Source of the DNA: DATAEG01 sp963703085
GTDB lineage: Bacteria; Actinomycetota; Actinomycetes; Mycobacteriales; Jatrophihabitantaceae
Length of the DNA stretch: 64,000 nucleotides
Reading direction: 5' to 3'
Assembly: GCA_963703085.1 (NCBI GenBank)
Contig: OY969789.1
Location: forward strand, 62,001-126,000
Positions 1 to 7,831 of this stretch are shown here, one piece after another (position 1 is the stretch's first letter; every line of letters begins with the position of its first letter). The notes under the pieces were generated by a model. It was given only the letters and a program-made list of their open reading frames with translations. It searched no databases and was not told where the DNA came from. The translations under genes and the position numbers were made by a program.

Positions 1-1371
1 CGGCACCAGCCACTCATCGGGCGGCCCGGCAGCCAGTTCGGTGAAGCGTTCGGTCTGCCAGGCCAGCATCGCGTCGGTCATGCCCTTGAAGGTCTTGCCG
101 AGCATGACGAACTCGCCGGTCTCCTCGTCGCGTGCACCGAGATGGATGTTGGACAGCCACTGGCTGCGCCGGCCGGACCCACGTTCCACGGCCAGCACGA
201 CGAGGTCCAGAGTGTGCACCGGCTTCACCTTGCGCCAGGAAGCACCGCGCCGGCCCGCCTCGTAGGGCGCGGTCATTGTCTTGATCATCACGCCCTCGTG
301 GCCTGCGCCGAGCGCGTCGGCGGAGAACTGCTCCGCCTCGGTGACCTCGGTGGTCACGATGTGTGGCACCTGCATCGCCGCAGGGATGACCGATTCCAGC
401 CGCGCCCGCCGTTCTGATAGGGGCGCGTCCAGCAGGTCCGTGCCGTCGAGATGCAACAGGTCGAAGACGAACAGCGTCAGCGGGAGGGACCGGCGCAGTT
501 CTTCGGTGGCGACCCTGGTGCCGAACCGCGACGCGGTCGCCTGGAACGCGCGCGGTCGGCCGTCCGGATGCAGCGCGATGACCTCGCCATCGGCCACCAG
601 CGCCGTGACCGGCAGCGCCCGGATGGCCTCGACGACCTCGGGAAGCCGCACCGTCAGGTCGTCGAGAGTCCGGGTGAACAGCGATACTGCGTCGCCGGTG
701 CGGTGGATCTGCAGTCGGGCGCCGTCCAGCTTCCACTCGACAGCTACCGGCGTGCCGGTCATCGCATCGGCGATGCTCGAGGCGGTCTGGGCGAGCATCG
801 GCGAGATCGGCCTGCCTACCTCGAGCCGGAACTGGGTCAGCGCGGCGGGGCCATCAGCGGCGAGGGCCGCGGCGACAGCAGGCAGCTCGCCACGCAGCAT
901 CGCCGCGCGCCGCACGTCAGCCACCGGCACCCCGAAGCATCGCGCCAGCGCGTCGACCATCACGCCGGCCAACGCGCCCTGCCGCAGGTCGCCGAGCAAC
1001 AGCCCGACCAGGAACCGTTGCTCGGCCTCGGTTGCCCGGGCGAACAATCCGAGGAGCAACTCCCGACGCCGCTCCTGCGAGCCGGCTCCGGTGGTGCGAC
1101 CGATCTGCTCGGCGAGCGCATCGAACTCGGCTGCCGTGAGTGTCGCGTCGGCAGCAGCTGCCGGCAACGCGCGCAGGGCGGCCCAGCCGACTCCGATCTG
1201 GCGCTGTGGCAGCTCGCCGACGAGATAGTCCACCGCCAGGGCGATGTCGGCGGCCGAGCGCTCGGCGAGCAGTGCGGCGATGAGCTGCGCCTTGCCGATC
1301 CGGCCCGGGGTTGCCGCCAGCTGTGCCGACGTCGCGGCCAACTCGCTGACCAGCAGGGGTCGGTGGGTCAC
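1..1371 (-). CDS. ligB: ATP-dependent DNA ligase, LigB type (3' end cut by window edge)
   Basis: ATP-dependent DNA ligase, which seals nicks through an AMP-lysine intermediate. Translating the minus strand gives 457 codons in one open frame that leaves the window at base 1, so the C-terminus is missing (the family is about 500-510 aa). The adenylation motif VEWKLDGAR, with its lysine codon near 732, is followed by GHEGVMIK and by KVKPVHTLDLVVLAVE, as in mycobacterial LigB. The N-terminal helical domain is present. I chose the GTG at 1371 because the protein then begins directly with the family's N-terminal region; it reads VTHRPLLVSELA. It is a non-essential accessory ligase in actinobacteria, where LigA does replication. 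Identification is confident; the exact start is not. Confidence 0.9.
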   Translation of the reverse strand, partial: MTHRPLLVSELAATSAQLAATPGRIGKAQLIAALLAERSAADIALAVDYLVGELPQRQIGVGWAALRALPAAAADATLTAAEFDALAEQIGRTTGAGSQERRRELLLGLFARATEAEQRFLVGLLLGDLRQGALAGVMVDALARCFGVPVADVRRAAMLRGELPAVAAALAADGPAALTQFRLEVGRPISPMLAQTASSIADAMTGTPVAVEWKLDGARLQIHRTGDAVSLFTRTLDDLTVRLPEVVEAIRALPVTALVADGEVIALHPDGRPRAFQATASRFGTRVATEELRRSLPLTLFVFDLLHLDGTDLLDAPLSERRARLESVIPAAMQVPHIVTTEVTEAEQFSADALGAGHEGVMIKTMTAPYEAGRRGASWRKVKPVHTLDLVVLAVERGSGRRSQWLSNIHLGARDEETGEFVMLGKTFKGMTDAMLAWQTERFTELAAGPPDEWLVP

Positions 1372-1400
1372 TCCATCACTGTGCCAGTGGGCACCGACAC

Positions 1401-2702
1401 TCAGCAGCCGCTGAGGAAGCGGTCGAGCACCCGGACTCCGAACTGCAGCCCGTCGATCGGAACCCGCTCGTCGATGCCGTGGAACAGGGCGGTGAAGTCG
1501 AGGTCGGGCGGCAACCGCAGAGGGGAGAATCCGAAGCAGCGGATGCCCAGCGTCGAGAACGACTTCGCGTCGGTACCGCCGCTCATCAGATACGGCACCG
1601 GTGCTGCGCCCGGGTCTTCGGCCTTCAGCGCCGCGCTCATCATGTCGACGATGTCGCCGTCGAACGTCGTCTCCACGGCAATGTCCCGAGTGATCCACTC
1701 CCGGGTGACGCCCTCACCGGCCAGCTCGTCGATCTTCGCGAGCAACTGCTCCTCCTGCTCGGGCAGGAACCGGGTGTCGATAGTGGCGTCCGCCGTGGAC
1801 GGGATGACGTTCGCCTTGTAGCCGGCGTCGAGCATCGTCGGGTTGGCGGTGTTGCGCAGCGTGGCGCCGATCATCCGCGCCATCGGGCCGAGCTTGGACA
1901 ACCCCGGCTCGGGGTCGTTGGGGTCGATCTCCAGACCGGTGAGCTTGGCGATGTGATCGAAGAACAGCTTGACCGTGTCGGTGATGACGATCGGGAACTC
2001 GTAGTGCCCGATCCGCGAGACCGCATCGGCCAACCGGGTCACCGCGTTATCGTCGTGCAACATCGATCCGTGTCCCGGGCGCCCCTTCGCGGTGAGCCGC
2101 AACCAGCCGATGCCCTTCTCCGCGGTCTGGATCGGATAGAGCCGCAGGTCCGAACCCATCGAGACGCTGAAACCGCCGACCTCGCTGATCGCTTCTGAAC
2201 AGTCCGCGAAGAGGTCCGGATGGTTGTCGACCAGGTAGTGCGCGCCGTACTTGCCACCGGCCTCCTCGTCGGCGACGAACGCCAGCACGATGTCGCGCGG
2301 CGGCTTCTTTCCAGTGCGTCGCCATTCCCGCACAACGGCCAACGTCATCGCGTCCATGTCCTTCATGTCGACCGCGCCGCGGCCCCACACATAGCCGTCT
2401 TTGACCTCACCGGCGAACGGGTCGACCGACCACTCGTCCTTCTGGGCCGGAACGACGTCGAGGTGACAGTGGATCAGCAGCGGGGGTCGGTCCCGGTCCT
2501 CCCCCTCGACCCGGCTGACCAGCGATGCACGACCCGGCTCGGACTCGAAGATCTCCGATGCCAGACCGACGTCGTCCAGCTTCGCGGCAACCCATTCGGC
2601 CGCTGGTCGCTCCGGATGCGTGGGGTTCGACGTATTGATCCTGATCAGCTCGACGAGCAAATCGGTGACTTCGTCCTGGGCAGTGGTGGCAGCGGGGCTC
2701 AT
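1401..2702 (-). CDS. M20 family metallopeptidase (DapE/ArgE/carboxypeptidase-like)
   Basis: Zinc-dependent amidohydrolase of peptidase family M20, a cytosolic enzyme that cleaves dipeptides or N-acyl amino acids. The 433-aa length is normal. The first metal histidine is in HCHLDVVP (about residues 77-84), the bridging aspartate in GRGAVDMK, the catalytic glutamate pair in DEEAGG (about 145-150), and the late region LMSGGTDAKSF ends the catalytic domain; a dimerisation lid lies between. It resembles the mycobacterial proteins labelled dapE2, but a true DapE role cannot be read from sequence and lysine synthesis genes are not nearby. The gene lies 29 bp from the ligase start on the same strand and may be cotranscribed with it. 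Confidence 0.88.
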   Translation of the reverse strand: MSPAATTAQDEVTDLLVELIRINTSNPTHPERPAAEWVAAKLDDVGLASEIFESEPGRASLVSRVEGEDRDRPPLLIHCHLDVVPAQKDEWSVDPFAGEVKDGYVWGRGAVDMKDMDAMTLAVVREWRRTGKKPPRDIVLAFVADEEAGGKYGAHYLVDNHPDLFADCSEAISEVGGFSVSMGSDLRLYPIQTAEKGIGWLRLTAKGRPGHGSMLHDDNAVTRLADAVSRIGHYEFPIVITDTVKLFFDHIAKLTGLEIDPNDPEPGLSKLGPMARMIGATLRNTANPTMLDAGYKANVIPSTADATIDTRFLPEQEEQLLAKIDELAGEGVTREWITRDIAVETTFDGDIVDMMSAALKAEDPGAAPVPYLMSGGTDAKSFSTLGIRCFGFSPLRLPPDLDFTALFHGIDERVPIDGLQFGVRVLDRFLSGC

Positions 2703-2792
2703 GCACTGTTCCTACCAGCCGGGTCCGCGTCCTGCGCCTTTCCCCTCCCTGCGCCGACTTTCGCGGCGGTCCGGCCGGCACCGCCGGTGAGC

Positions 2793-2798
2793 TAAACT
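2793..2798 (+). promoter_or_regulatory. Probable -10 box of the tRNA-Leu gene
   Basis: TAAACT lies 13 bases before the tRNA 5' end, in an otherwise very GC-rich stretch and at the distance expected for a -10 hexamer. No convincing -35 box is seen. Confidence 0.4.
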
Positions 2799-2811
2799 CA
2801 CTGCCGCACTC

Positions 2812-2896
2812 GTCCGGGTGGCGGAATGGCAGACGCGCTAGCTTGAGGTGCTAGTGCCCTTTATCGGGCGTGGGGGTTCAAGTCCCCCCTCGGACA
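2812..2896 (+). tRNA. tRNA-Leu (anticodon GAG)
   Basis: An 85-nt class II tRNA. The acceptor stem pairs GTCCGGG with CTCGGAC (one G-U). The anticodon stem CTAGC/GCTAG encloses loop TTGAGGT with anticodon GAG. A long variable arm follows (about 2855-2869). The T-arm has five G-C pairs around TTCAAGT. The discriminator base is A at 2896 and CCA is not encoded (the next bases are CCG). The 3' end is the insertion point of the cydAB element: its last 13 bases plus 4 more are repeated at 5729-5745, so the tRNA itself is intact after integration. Confidence 0.96.
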
Positions 2897-2900
2897 CCGA
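2884..2900 (+). repeat. Left attachment-site copy (attL) in the tRNA-Leu 3' end
   Basis: The 17 bases CCCCCCTCGGACACCGA recur exactly at 5729-5745. They span the 3' side of the T-stem, the 3' acceptor strand and four bases beyond the mature tRNA, the usual target of tyrosine-recombinase elements. The flanks of the two copies differ on both sides, so this is a bounded direct repeat rather than a longer duplication. Confidence 0.8.
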
Positions 2901-2904
2901 TGTG

Positions 2905-2918
2905 ATCTCTCAAGAGAT
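2905..2918. repeat. Perfect 6-bp inverted repeat next to attL
   Basis: ATCTCT and AGAGAT are separated by two bases, immediately inside the element. It could bind a recombination protein (integrase arm site or excisionase) or form a small hairpin in the tRNA trailer. No function can be assigned from sequence alone. Confidence 0.45.
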
Positions 2919-2926
2919 ACCGGAAT

Positions 2927-2957
2927 GCCGAACCCCTGTTTCAGAGGTTCGGCTTTT
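2927..2957 (+). terminator. Rho-independent terminator after tRNA-Leu
   Basis: GCCGAACC pairs with GGTTCGGC (8 bp), with CTG/CAG extending the stem inside, followed by CTTTTG. It lies inside the element, 31 bases after the tRNA, so it could stop the tRNA transcript before cydA and force cydAB to use a promoter in 2958-3100. Confidence 0.8.
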
Positions 2958-3101
2958 GTGTTGGGGTGGGTCCGGGGGTTTCCGGTGGGCTGGTAGTCGC
3001 TGGCTGGATCAGGTGGTAGGTCAATACTCGGGGCTGACGCTACCCGGTACTCACGCACGGGATGCTGCTGCAAGCAGTGCCGGTGTCGAGAGGACAGTGG
3101 T

Positions 3102-4496
3102 GTGGTGATCGGTGCGGATGCGGTGCCGGGCTTGACGACAGTGCAGCAGAGTTATCTGTTGCAGGCTCGGCAGATGCAGGCGCTGTCGTTCATGGTGCAC
3201 ATCCCGCTGGTGTGTTTCGGGATCGCGTTCCCGACGCTGATCCTGTTCTTGGAGTGGCGTTACCTGCGCACCGGCGATGAGCTGTTCAAGACACTGGCCC
3301 GGCGGTGGACGAAAGTGCTGGTCACCCTGTTCGTCGCGGGGGTGGTGACCGGCACGATCCTGAGCTTCGAGATGGGCCTGCTGTGGCCGGCGTTCACCTC
3401 GACGTTCGGCAGCGTGTTCGGGTTGGGCTTCGCGATCGAGGGGTTCTCGTTCTTCCTCGAGGCGATCTTCATCGGTATCTACGTCTACGGCTGGGATCGG
3501 CTGTCCCCACGGCTGCATTTCCTGTCCGGGGTGCCGATCGCGGTGGCCGGTGTGCTCGGCTCGCTGATGGTGATCTCGGTCAACGGGTGGATGAATCACC
3601 CGCAGGGCTTCACCCTCGTCGACGGCAAGGTGACCGACGCGCATCCGTTCCAGGCCCTGTTCGCCAATGGCTACTTCTGGCACGAGCTCGTGCACATGTA
3701 TCTGGCCGGTTACATGGTCACCGGCTTCCTAGTCGCCGGCTGCTACGCGATCGGGCGCCTGCGCGGGCGGTGGGGCCGCTACGAACGCATCGCGCTGAGC
3801 GTGCCGCTGACCGCCGCCGCGGTCGCCTCCCCGCTGCAGGTCCTGGTCGGGGACTGGGCCGCCCGCGACGTTGCCGCCAACCAACCGATCAAGCTCGCCG
3901 CGCTGGAGGGGCTCGGCCAGAACACCCGCGGCGCGCCGGAACACCTGCTCGGTTGGTACACCAACGGCCACGTCGAGAACGGCATCGAGATCCCGCGGCT
4001 GTTGTCGCTACTGGCCTTCCACAACATCGATGCCACCGTCCAGGGATTGAACTCCTTCCCGGCTGCGGACCAACCCCCGGTCAACGTGGTGCGCTTCGCG
4101 TTCCAAACCATGGTCGGCATCGGCAGCCTGCTCGCTCTGCTGGCGGTGATCTTCCTGCTCGTGCGGTGGCGCCGCGGTCGGCTCCCGAGCACCCTCTGGT
4201 TCTACCGGGCCCTCGTCCTGGCCGGCCCGGCGTCGGTCGTGGCGTTGATCGCCGGCTGGATGACCACCGAGGTCGGCCGCCAGCCCTGGGTCGTCTACAA
4301 GGTGATGCGCACCAACCAGGCCGTCACCGGTGCCTCCGGGATCCCGGTCAGCTACGGCCTGCTCGCCCTGGCGTACCTGGTGCTGCTGATCGGGCTCGGT
4401 TGGGCGCTGCGGCGCCTGACCAAGGTGCCACTGCCGGCCAGTGCCCCGCCGCCGCCAACCGCTCCGCTCACCGCGGATGAACCGGCGGTGGGGTAG
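3102..4496 (+). CDS. cydA: Cytochrome bd oxidase subunit I
   Basis: Haem-bearing subunit of a bd-type quinol oxidase, which oxidises membrane quinol and reduces oxygen to water at high affinity without pumping protons. The 464-aa protein has about nine membrane segments. Family residues are present: His33 (haem b595 ligand position), His198 in VHMYLAGY and Met337 in FQTMVGIG (haem b558 positions), Lys264 and Glu269 in KLAALE of the quinol loop, and GRQPW at 392-396. The quinol loop is the short type. GTG at 3102 follows a GAGAGGA ribosome site; cydB starts 2 bp after the stop. cydCD assembly genes are not in the window. The pair forms the whole cargo between the 17-bp direct repeats. Confidence 0.95.
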   Translation: MVIGADAVPGLTTVQQSYLLQARQMQALSFMVHIPLVCFGIAFPTLILFLEWRYLRTGDELFKTLARRWTKVLVTLFVAGVVTGTILSFEMGLLWPAFTSTFGSVFGLGFAIEGFSFFLEAIFIGIYVYGWDRLSPRLHFLSGVPIAVAGVLGSLMVISVNGWMNHPQGFTLVDGKVTDAHPFQALFANGYFWHELVHMYLAGYMVTGFLVAGCYAIGRLRGRWGRYERIALSVPLTAAAVASPLQVLVGDWAARDVAANQPIKLAALEGLGQNTRGAPEHLLGWYTNGHVENGIEIPRLLSLLAFHNIDATVQGLNSFPAADQPPVNVVRFAFQTMVGIGSLLALLAVIFLLVRWRRGRLPSTLWFYRALVLAGPASVVALIAGWMTTEVGRQPWVVYKVMRTNQAVTGASGIPVSYGLLALAYLVLLIGLGWALRRLTKVPLPASAPPPPTAPLTADEPAVG

Positions 4497-4498
4497 GC

Positions 4499-5728
4499 AT
4501 GCTGGCCACCCTCGTGTTGCTGGCCATCCTGGCCGGTCTCGTCCTCTACACCGTGCTGGCCGGAGCCGACTTCGGCGCCGGCCTGTGGCAACTGTCCGCC
4601 GGCCGCGGCCCGCGGGCCCGGGCGATCCGCGACCACGCCCACCACTCGATGGCCCCAGTGTGGGAAGCCAACCACGTCTGGCTCATCTTCTCGCTCACTG
4701 TCGCCTGGACCGCGTTCCCAGCCGTCGTCGGGGCCGTCGCCTCCACCCTGACCATCCCGCTATCGATCGCCGGGCTCGGCATCATCGCCCGCGGCATCGC
4801 CTACGCACTGCAGTCGGCCACCGACATGCCCCACGAACGCCGCGTCATCGACACCGTGTTCGCGCTGTCCTCGATCCTGACCCCCTACATGCTCGGCTCC
4901 GCACTCGGCGCCATCGCCTCCGGGCGCGTCCCGATCGGCAACGCCGCCGGCAATCTCGTCACCAGCTGGCTCAACCCCACCTCGATCCTCTGCGGCGCGC
5001 TGGCGGTCGCGGTCGGAGCATTCCTCGCCGCCGTCTACCTGGCCGCCGACGCCCGCCGCCTCGGTGCCGGCGAGCTGCAACGCGCCTTCCGAACCCGCTC
5101 ACTGGCCGCCGGAGTCGCGGCCGGCGCCTTGGCTGTCGCCGGTCTGATCGTCGTTCACCACGACGCCGGGCGCATCTACCGCGGACTCACCGAAAGTTGG
5201 GGACTAGCGGCGGTCATCGTCTCCGCACTGGCCGGTCTCACCACCCTCGCTCTGGTGTGGGGCAACCGATTTCAGCTGGCCCGCGCCAGCGCTGCCCTCG
5301 CCGTCGCGGCGATCCTGCTCGGCTGGGCCGCCGCGCAACGCCCGATCGTGCTGCCCGGCCTCACCCTGCGCCAAGCCGCCGCACCGAATGACACCCTCAT
5401 CGCGCTCATCATCTCCGTCGTGCTCGGCGGGCTGATCCTGGCGCCCTCGCTCGGGCTGCTGTTCCGCCTCGTCCTGGCTGGCAGCCTCGACCCCACCCAC
5501 CAGCCCGCCGTCCCGCTCACGCCACCCAGCGCCCGAGCCACACCACGCTCAGGACGGCTCGCGCAGCTGGCGATCGGCTGCCTACTCGTCGGTCTGGTCC
5601 TGCTCACCCTGGCCGACCCCGCCGCCGCCCATGTCGTCGGCGTCGTCGCGCTGCTCACGGCCGCCGTCCTCGGCTTCGCCGCCGTCGCACCCGACCAGAC
5701 CACCCTCGACGACGCGCCCCAGCGCTGA
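4499..5728 (+). CDS. cydB: Cytochrome bd oxidase subunit II
   Basis: Second membrane subunit of the bd oxidase, partner of the preceding CydA. The 409-aa protein begins with the typical first helix and GADFGAG (about residues 22-28) and MAPVWEANHVWLIF (about 51-64), both hallmarks of CydB. It has eight or more hydrophobic segments and is slightly longer than the Escherichia coli protein (379 aa), mostly at a Pro/Ser/Thr-rich loop near residues 325-350. Translation is coupled to cydA (2-bp gap). Its stop codon at 5726-5728 directly abuts the right 17-bp repeat, so the gene ends exactly where the element ends. Confidence 0.94.
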   Translation: MLATLVLLAILAGLVLYTVLAGADFGAGLWQLSAGRGPRARAIRDHAHHSMAPVWEANHVWLIFSLTVAWTAFPAVVGAVASTLTIPLSIAGLGIIARGIAYALQSATDMPHERRVIDTVFALSSILTPYMLGSALGAIASGRVPIGNAAGNLVTSWLNPTSILCGALAVAVGAFLAAVYLAADARRLGAGELQRAFRTRSLAAGVAAGALAVAGLIVVHHDAGRIYRGLTESWGLAAVIVSALAGLTTLALVWGNRFQLARASAALAVAAILLGWAAAQRPIVLPGLTLRQAAAPNDTLIALIISVVLGGLILAPSLGLLFRLVLAGSLDPTHQPAVPLTPPSARATPRSGRLAQLAIGCLLVGLVLLTLADPAAAHVVGVVALLTAAVLGFAAVAPDQTTLDDAPQR

Positions 5729-5745
5729 CCCCCCTCGGACACCGA
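5729..5745 (+). repeat. Right attachment-site copy (attR), displaced tRNA-Leu 3' end
   Basis: Exact second copy of the 17-bp sequence at 2884-2900, starting on the base after the cydB stop codon. There is no tRNA around it, so it is a displaced 3' tRNA fragment. It marks the right edge of the inserted cydAB segment. Confidence 0.8.
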
Positions 5746-5786
5746 CTGGTGAGCGGGCTCCGCCTGGTGGGTGGGATCCTGGCGCC

Positions 5787-6752
5787 ATGCATATGCGTGA
5801 GCTCGGCTCGACCGGGTTGGTCGTCAGCGAGATCGGGTTCGGTGCCTGGGGTATCGGCGGCGGCTGGGGCAGCACCGATGACTCCGAGTCGGTGGCAGCG
5901 CTCAACCGAGCGATCGATCTCGGCGTCACCTTCATCGACACGGCATACGGGTACGGCGACGGCCACAGCGAGCGGCTGATCGGCGAGGTGGCTCGGTCCC
6001 GTTCGGAGGATCTGGTGATCGCCACGAAGGTGCCGCCGGCGAACGGAAAGTGGCCCGCGGCGCCGGACACGCCGGTGTCCGAAGGCATGCCACCCGGTCA
6101 CCTCCGATCCCACACGGAGGAGAGCCTGCGCCGCCTGGGCATGGACCACGTCGACATCCAGCAGATCCACGTCTGGGCGGCACGCTGGCTGCATGAAGGT
6201 GACTGGCTCGAAGAGGTCTCCCAGATGAAGCAGGACGGATTGATCCGCGCGTTCGGCATCTCGATCAACGATCATGAGCCCGACACGGCCGTGGAAGCGG
6301 TGTCCAGCGGGGTGATCGACACAGTCCAGGTCATCTACAACATCTTCGACCAGAGCCCCCGTGACACCCTGTTGCCGGCTTGTCGCGAGCACGGTGTCGG
6401 CGTCATCGTCCGGGTCGCTCTGGACGAAGGCGGCCTGACCGGCACGATCACCGCCGAGACGACGTTCACCGACGACGACTGGCGCCACAACTACTTCCGC
6501 GGCGATCGTCCCGCCCAGGTGGCTGAGCACGTCGAGGCGATCCTCGCCGACCTCGGCATTCAGGCCGACGAGTTGCCGGAGACCGCGTTGCGCTTCGTGC
6601 TGAGTGACCCGGCGGTCAGCAGCGTCATCCCCGGGATGCGCCGTGCGACAAACGTGGAGCGCAACGTCCGGGTCGGCGACGGCCGGGGGTTGCCCGCCGA
6701 CCGGGTCGATGCGCTGGCCAAGCATCGCTGGGTGCGCAACTTCTACCAGTAA
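5787..6752 (+). CDS. Aldo/keto reductase
   Basis: NAD(P)H-dependent oxidoreductase of the aldo/keto reductase superfamily, 321 aa, a TIM barrel. The start MHMRELGSTGLVVSEIGFG is the typical first strand. The Asp-Tyr pair of the catalytic tetrad lies in FIDTAYGYGDGHSE, the lysine in ATKVPP and the histidine in QQIHVW. The frame stays open upstream into cydB; I start at ATG 5787 (or 5793) because family homology begins there. It is 41 bp from the right repeat, so before the insertion it would have lain just downstream of tRNA-Leu. The substrate is unknown. Confidence 0.88.
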   Translation: MHMRELGSTGLVVSEIGFGAWGIGGGWGSTDDSESVAALNRAIDLGVTFIDTAYGYGDGHSERLIGEVARSRSEDLVIATKVPPANGKWPAAPDTPVSEGMPPGHLRSHTEESLRRLGMDHVDIQQIHVWAARWLHEGDWLEEVSQMKQDGLIRAFGISINDHEPDTAVEAVSSGVIDTVQVIYNIFDQSPRDTLLPACREHGVGVIVRVALDEGGLTGTITAETTFTDDDWRHNYFRGDRPAQVAEHVEAILADLGIQADELPETALRFVLSDPAVSSVIPGMRRATNVERNVRVGDGRGLPADRVDALAKHRWVRNFYQ

Positions 6753-7702
6753 CCGTCGACGGGTTCCCCATGCGTGTTGCCGTCCTTTCCGACACCCACG
6801 CGCCGCGATTCTGGAAGTCGTGCCCGGCCGAAGTGGCGCGGCGGCTGCAGGGCGTCGATCTGATCCTGCATGCCGGCGACGTGTGCACTGCCGGAGTCCT
6901 GACCGAGCTCGCCGGCTTCGCGCCCGTCCGCGCGGTGCTCGGCAACAACGACGGCCCGGACGTTGCGGCGTGGGGAGCGCCGCCCACCCTGGAACTCGAG
7001 CTCGAGGGCCTCGCGGTGGGCATGGTGCACGACAGCGGCCCTGCGCACGGTCGAGGAGAGCGGCTGCGCCGGTTGTTCCCCGCCGCGGCTCTCGTGATCT
7101 TCGGCCACTCGCACATTCCGTGGGACCAGACCACGGCCGGCCAGCGCGCGATCAATCCGGGCTCGCCGACCGACCGGCGACGCCAGCCCCACGGCACGAT
7201 GGGACTGCTCAGCATTGCCGACGGCGTCCTGCGCTCGGTCCGGATCGTGCCGGTCAGCTGAGCGTCGGCGCGGCTCCGCACCGGCAGCCGGCGCCGGATC
7301 TGCGGTGCTGGCATCGGCGAAGGAGTGATGCTCATGCGCGATCACCCAACGGCCGTGCTGCTTGCGAAGCCCCATCGTGAGCCGCAGCCGGTTTTCGGGG
7401 TTGTCGGCTAGTTCCTCCGGCGTGCCGCACCGCAACAACGCGTAGGCGTAGGCCACTTCTGCGCCTGCCGTCACGTCCAGGGACACGATGTCGAACGAGG
7501 CGCCAGCGGCCTGCCACTCGAAGAACGGCGGCCAAGTCTCGCGGTAGGCCTCGATGCCGCGCACCCCGTCGTACGGCGGCGGCACATCGAACATCACGAT
7601 GTCCGCGGCGTGATCGGCCAGGGTGGCGGCCAGGTCGCCGCGATGAACCGCCGCCGCCCATGCTTCGATCAACTCTCGGATGTCCTCTTCGGCATCAGCC
7701 AT
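6743..7702 (-). CDS. SnoaL-like / nuclear-transport-factor-2 fold protein with an abnormal antisense extension
   Basis: The first 130 or so residues, from MADAEEDIRELIEAWAAAV to WVIAHEHHSF, form a SnoaL/ketosteroid-isomerase-like alpha+beta fold found in many small actinobacterial proteins of unknown substrate. A normal protein would end near 7270. Here the frame has no stop until 6743, so the predicted 319-aa product continues antisense through the whole phosphoesterase gene and its C-terminal half looks like meaningless Arg/Ala/Gly-rich sequence. Either a stop was lost by a small indel or the tail is really translated. The fold is clear; the 3' boundary is not. Confidence 0.6.
   Translation of the reverse strand: MADAEEDIRELIEAWAAAVHRGDLAATLADHAADIVMFDVPPPYDGVRGIEAYRETWPPFFEWQAAGASFDIVSLDVTAGAEVAYAYALLRCGTPEELADNPENRLRLTMGLRKQHGRWVIAHEHHSFADASTADPAPAAGAEPRRRSADRHDPDRAQDAVGNAEQSHRAVGLASPVGRRARIDRALAGRGLVPRNVRVAEDHESRGGEQPAQPLSSTVRRAAVVHHAHREALELEFQGGRRSPRRNVRAVVVAEHRADGREAGELGQDSGSAHVAGMQDQIDALQPPRHFGRARLPESRRVGVGKDGNTHGEPVDGYW
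6770..7261 (+). CDS. YfcE/MJ0936-like metallophosphoesterase
   Basis: Small phosphodiesterase of the calcineurin-like superfamily, 163 aa. The metal ligands are ordered as expected: SDTH (residues 7-10), HAGDV (about 34-38), GNND (about 57-60) and GHSH (about 114-117), with NPGS near the end, a family signature. MRVAVLSDTH at the very start supports ATG 6770. It lies 17 bp after the aldo/keto reductase and may share its transcript. Family members hydrolyse model phosphodiesters; the physiological substrate is generally unknown. Confidence 0.88.
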   Translation: MRVAVLSDTHAPRFWKSCPAEVARRLQGVDLILHAGDVCTAGVLTELAGFAPVRAVLGNNDGPDVAAWGAPPTLELELEGLAVGMVHDSGPAHGRGERLRRLFPAAALVIFGHSHIPWDQTTAGQRAINPGSPTDRRRQPHGTMGLLSIADGVLRSVRIVPVS

Positions 7703-7831
7703 GACGTGTCTCCATTCCTCACCATTCGCGGTTGCGACGTGGTCCCTGCAGATCAGACCGTCCACGCTCGTCGAAATCATCGGCTCTGCCGGCTCGCAGG
7801 CTCCGGGTCGTCCGCCCATAAGCTCGTCGCC

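Noticed and set aside
451..1821. 456-aa plus-strand open frame across the ligase and peptidase genes
   Set aside because: It spans two opposite-strand genes with clear motifs, and its own sequence is low-complexity.
2901..5728. Integrase or excisionase inside the cydAB island
   Set aside because: Only cydA and cydB are supportable; the remaining 200 bp hold a terminator and an inverted repeat but no coding sequence.
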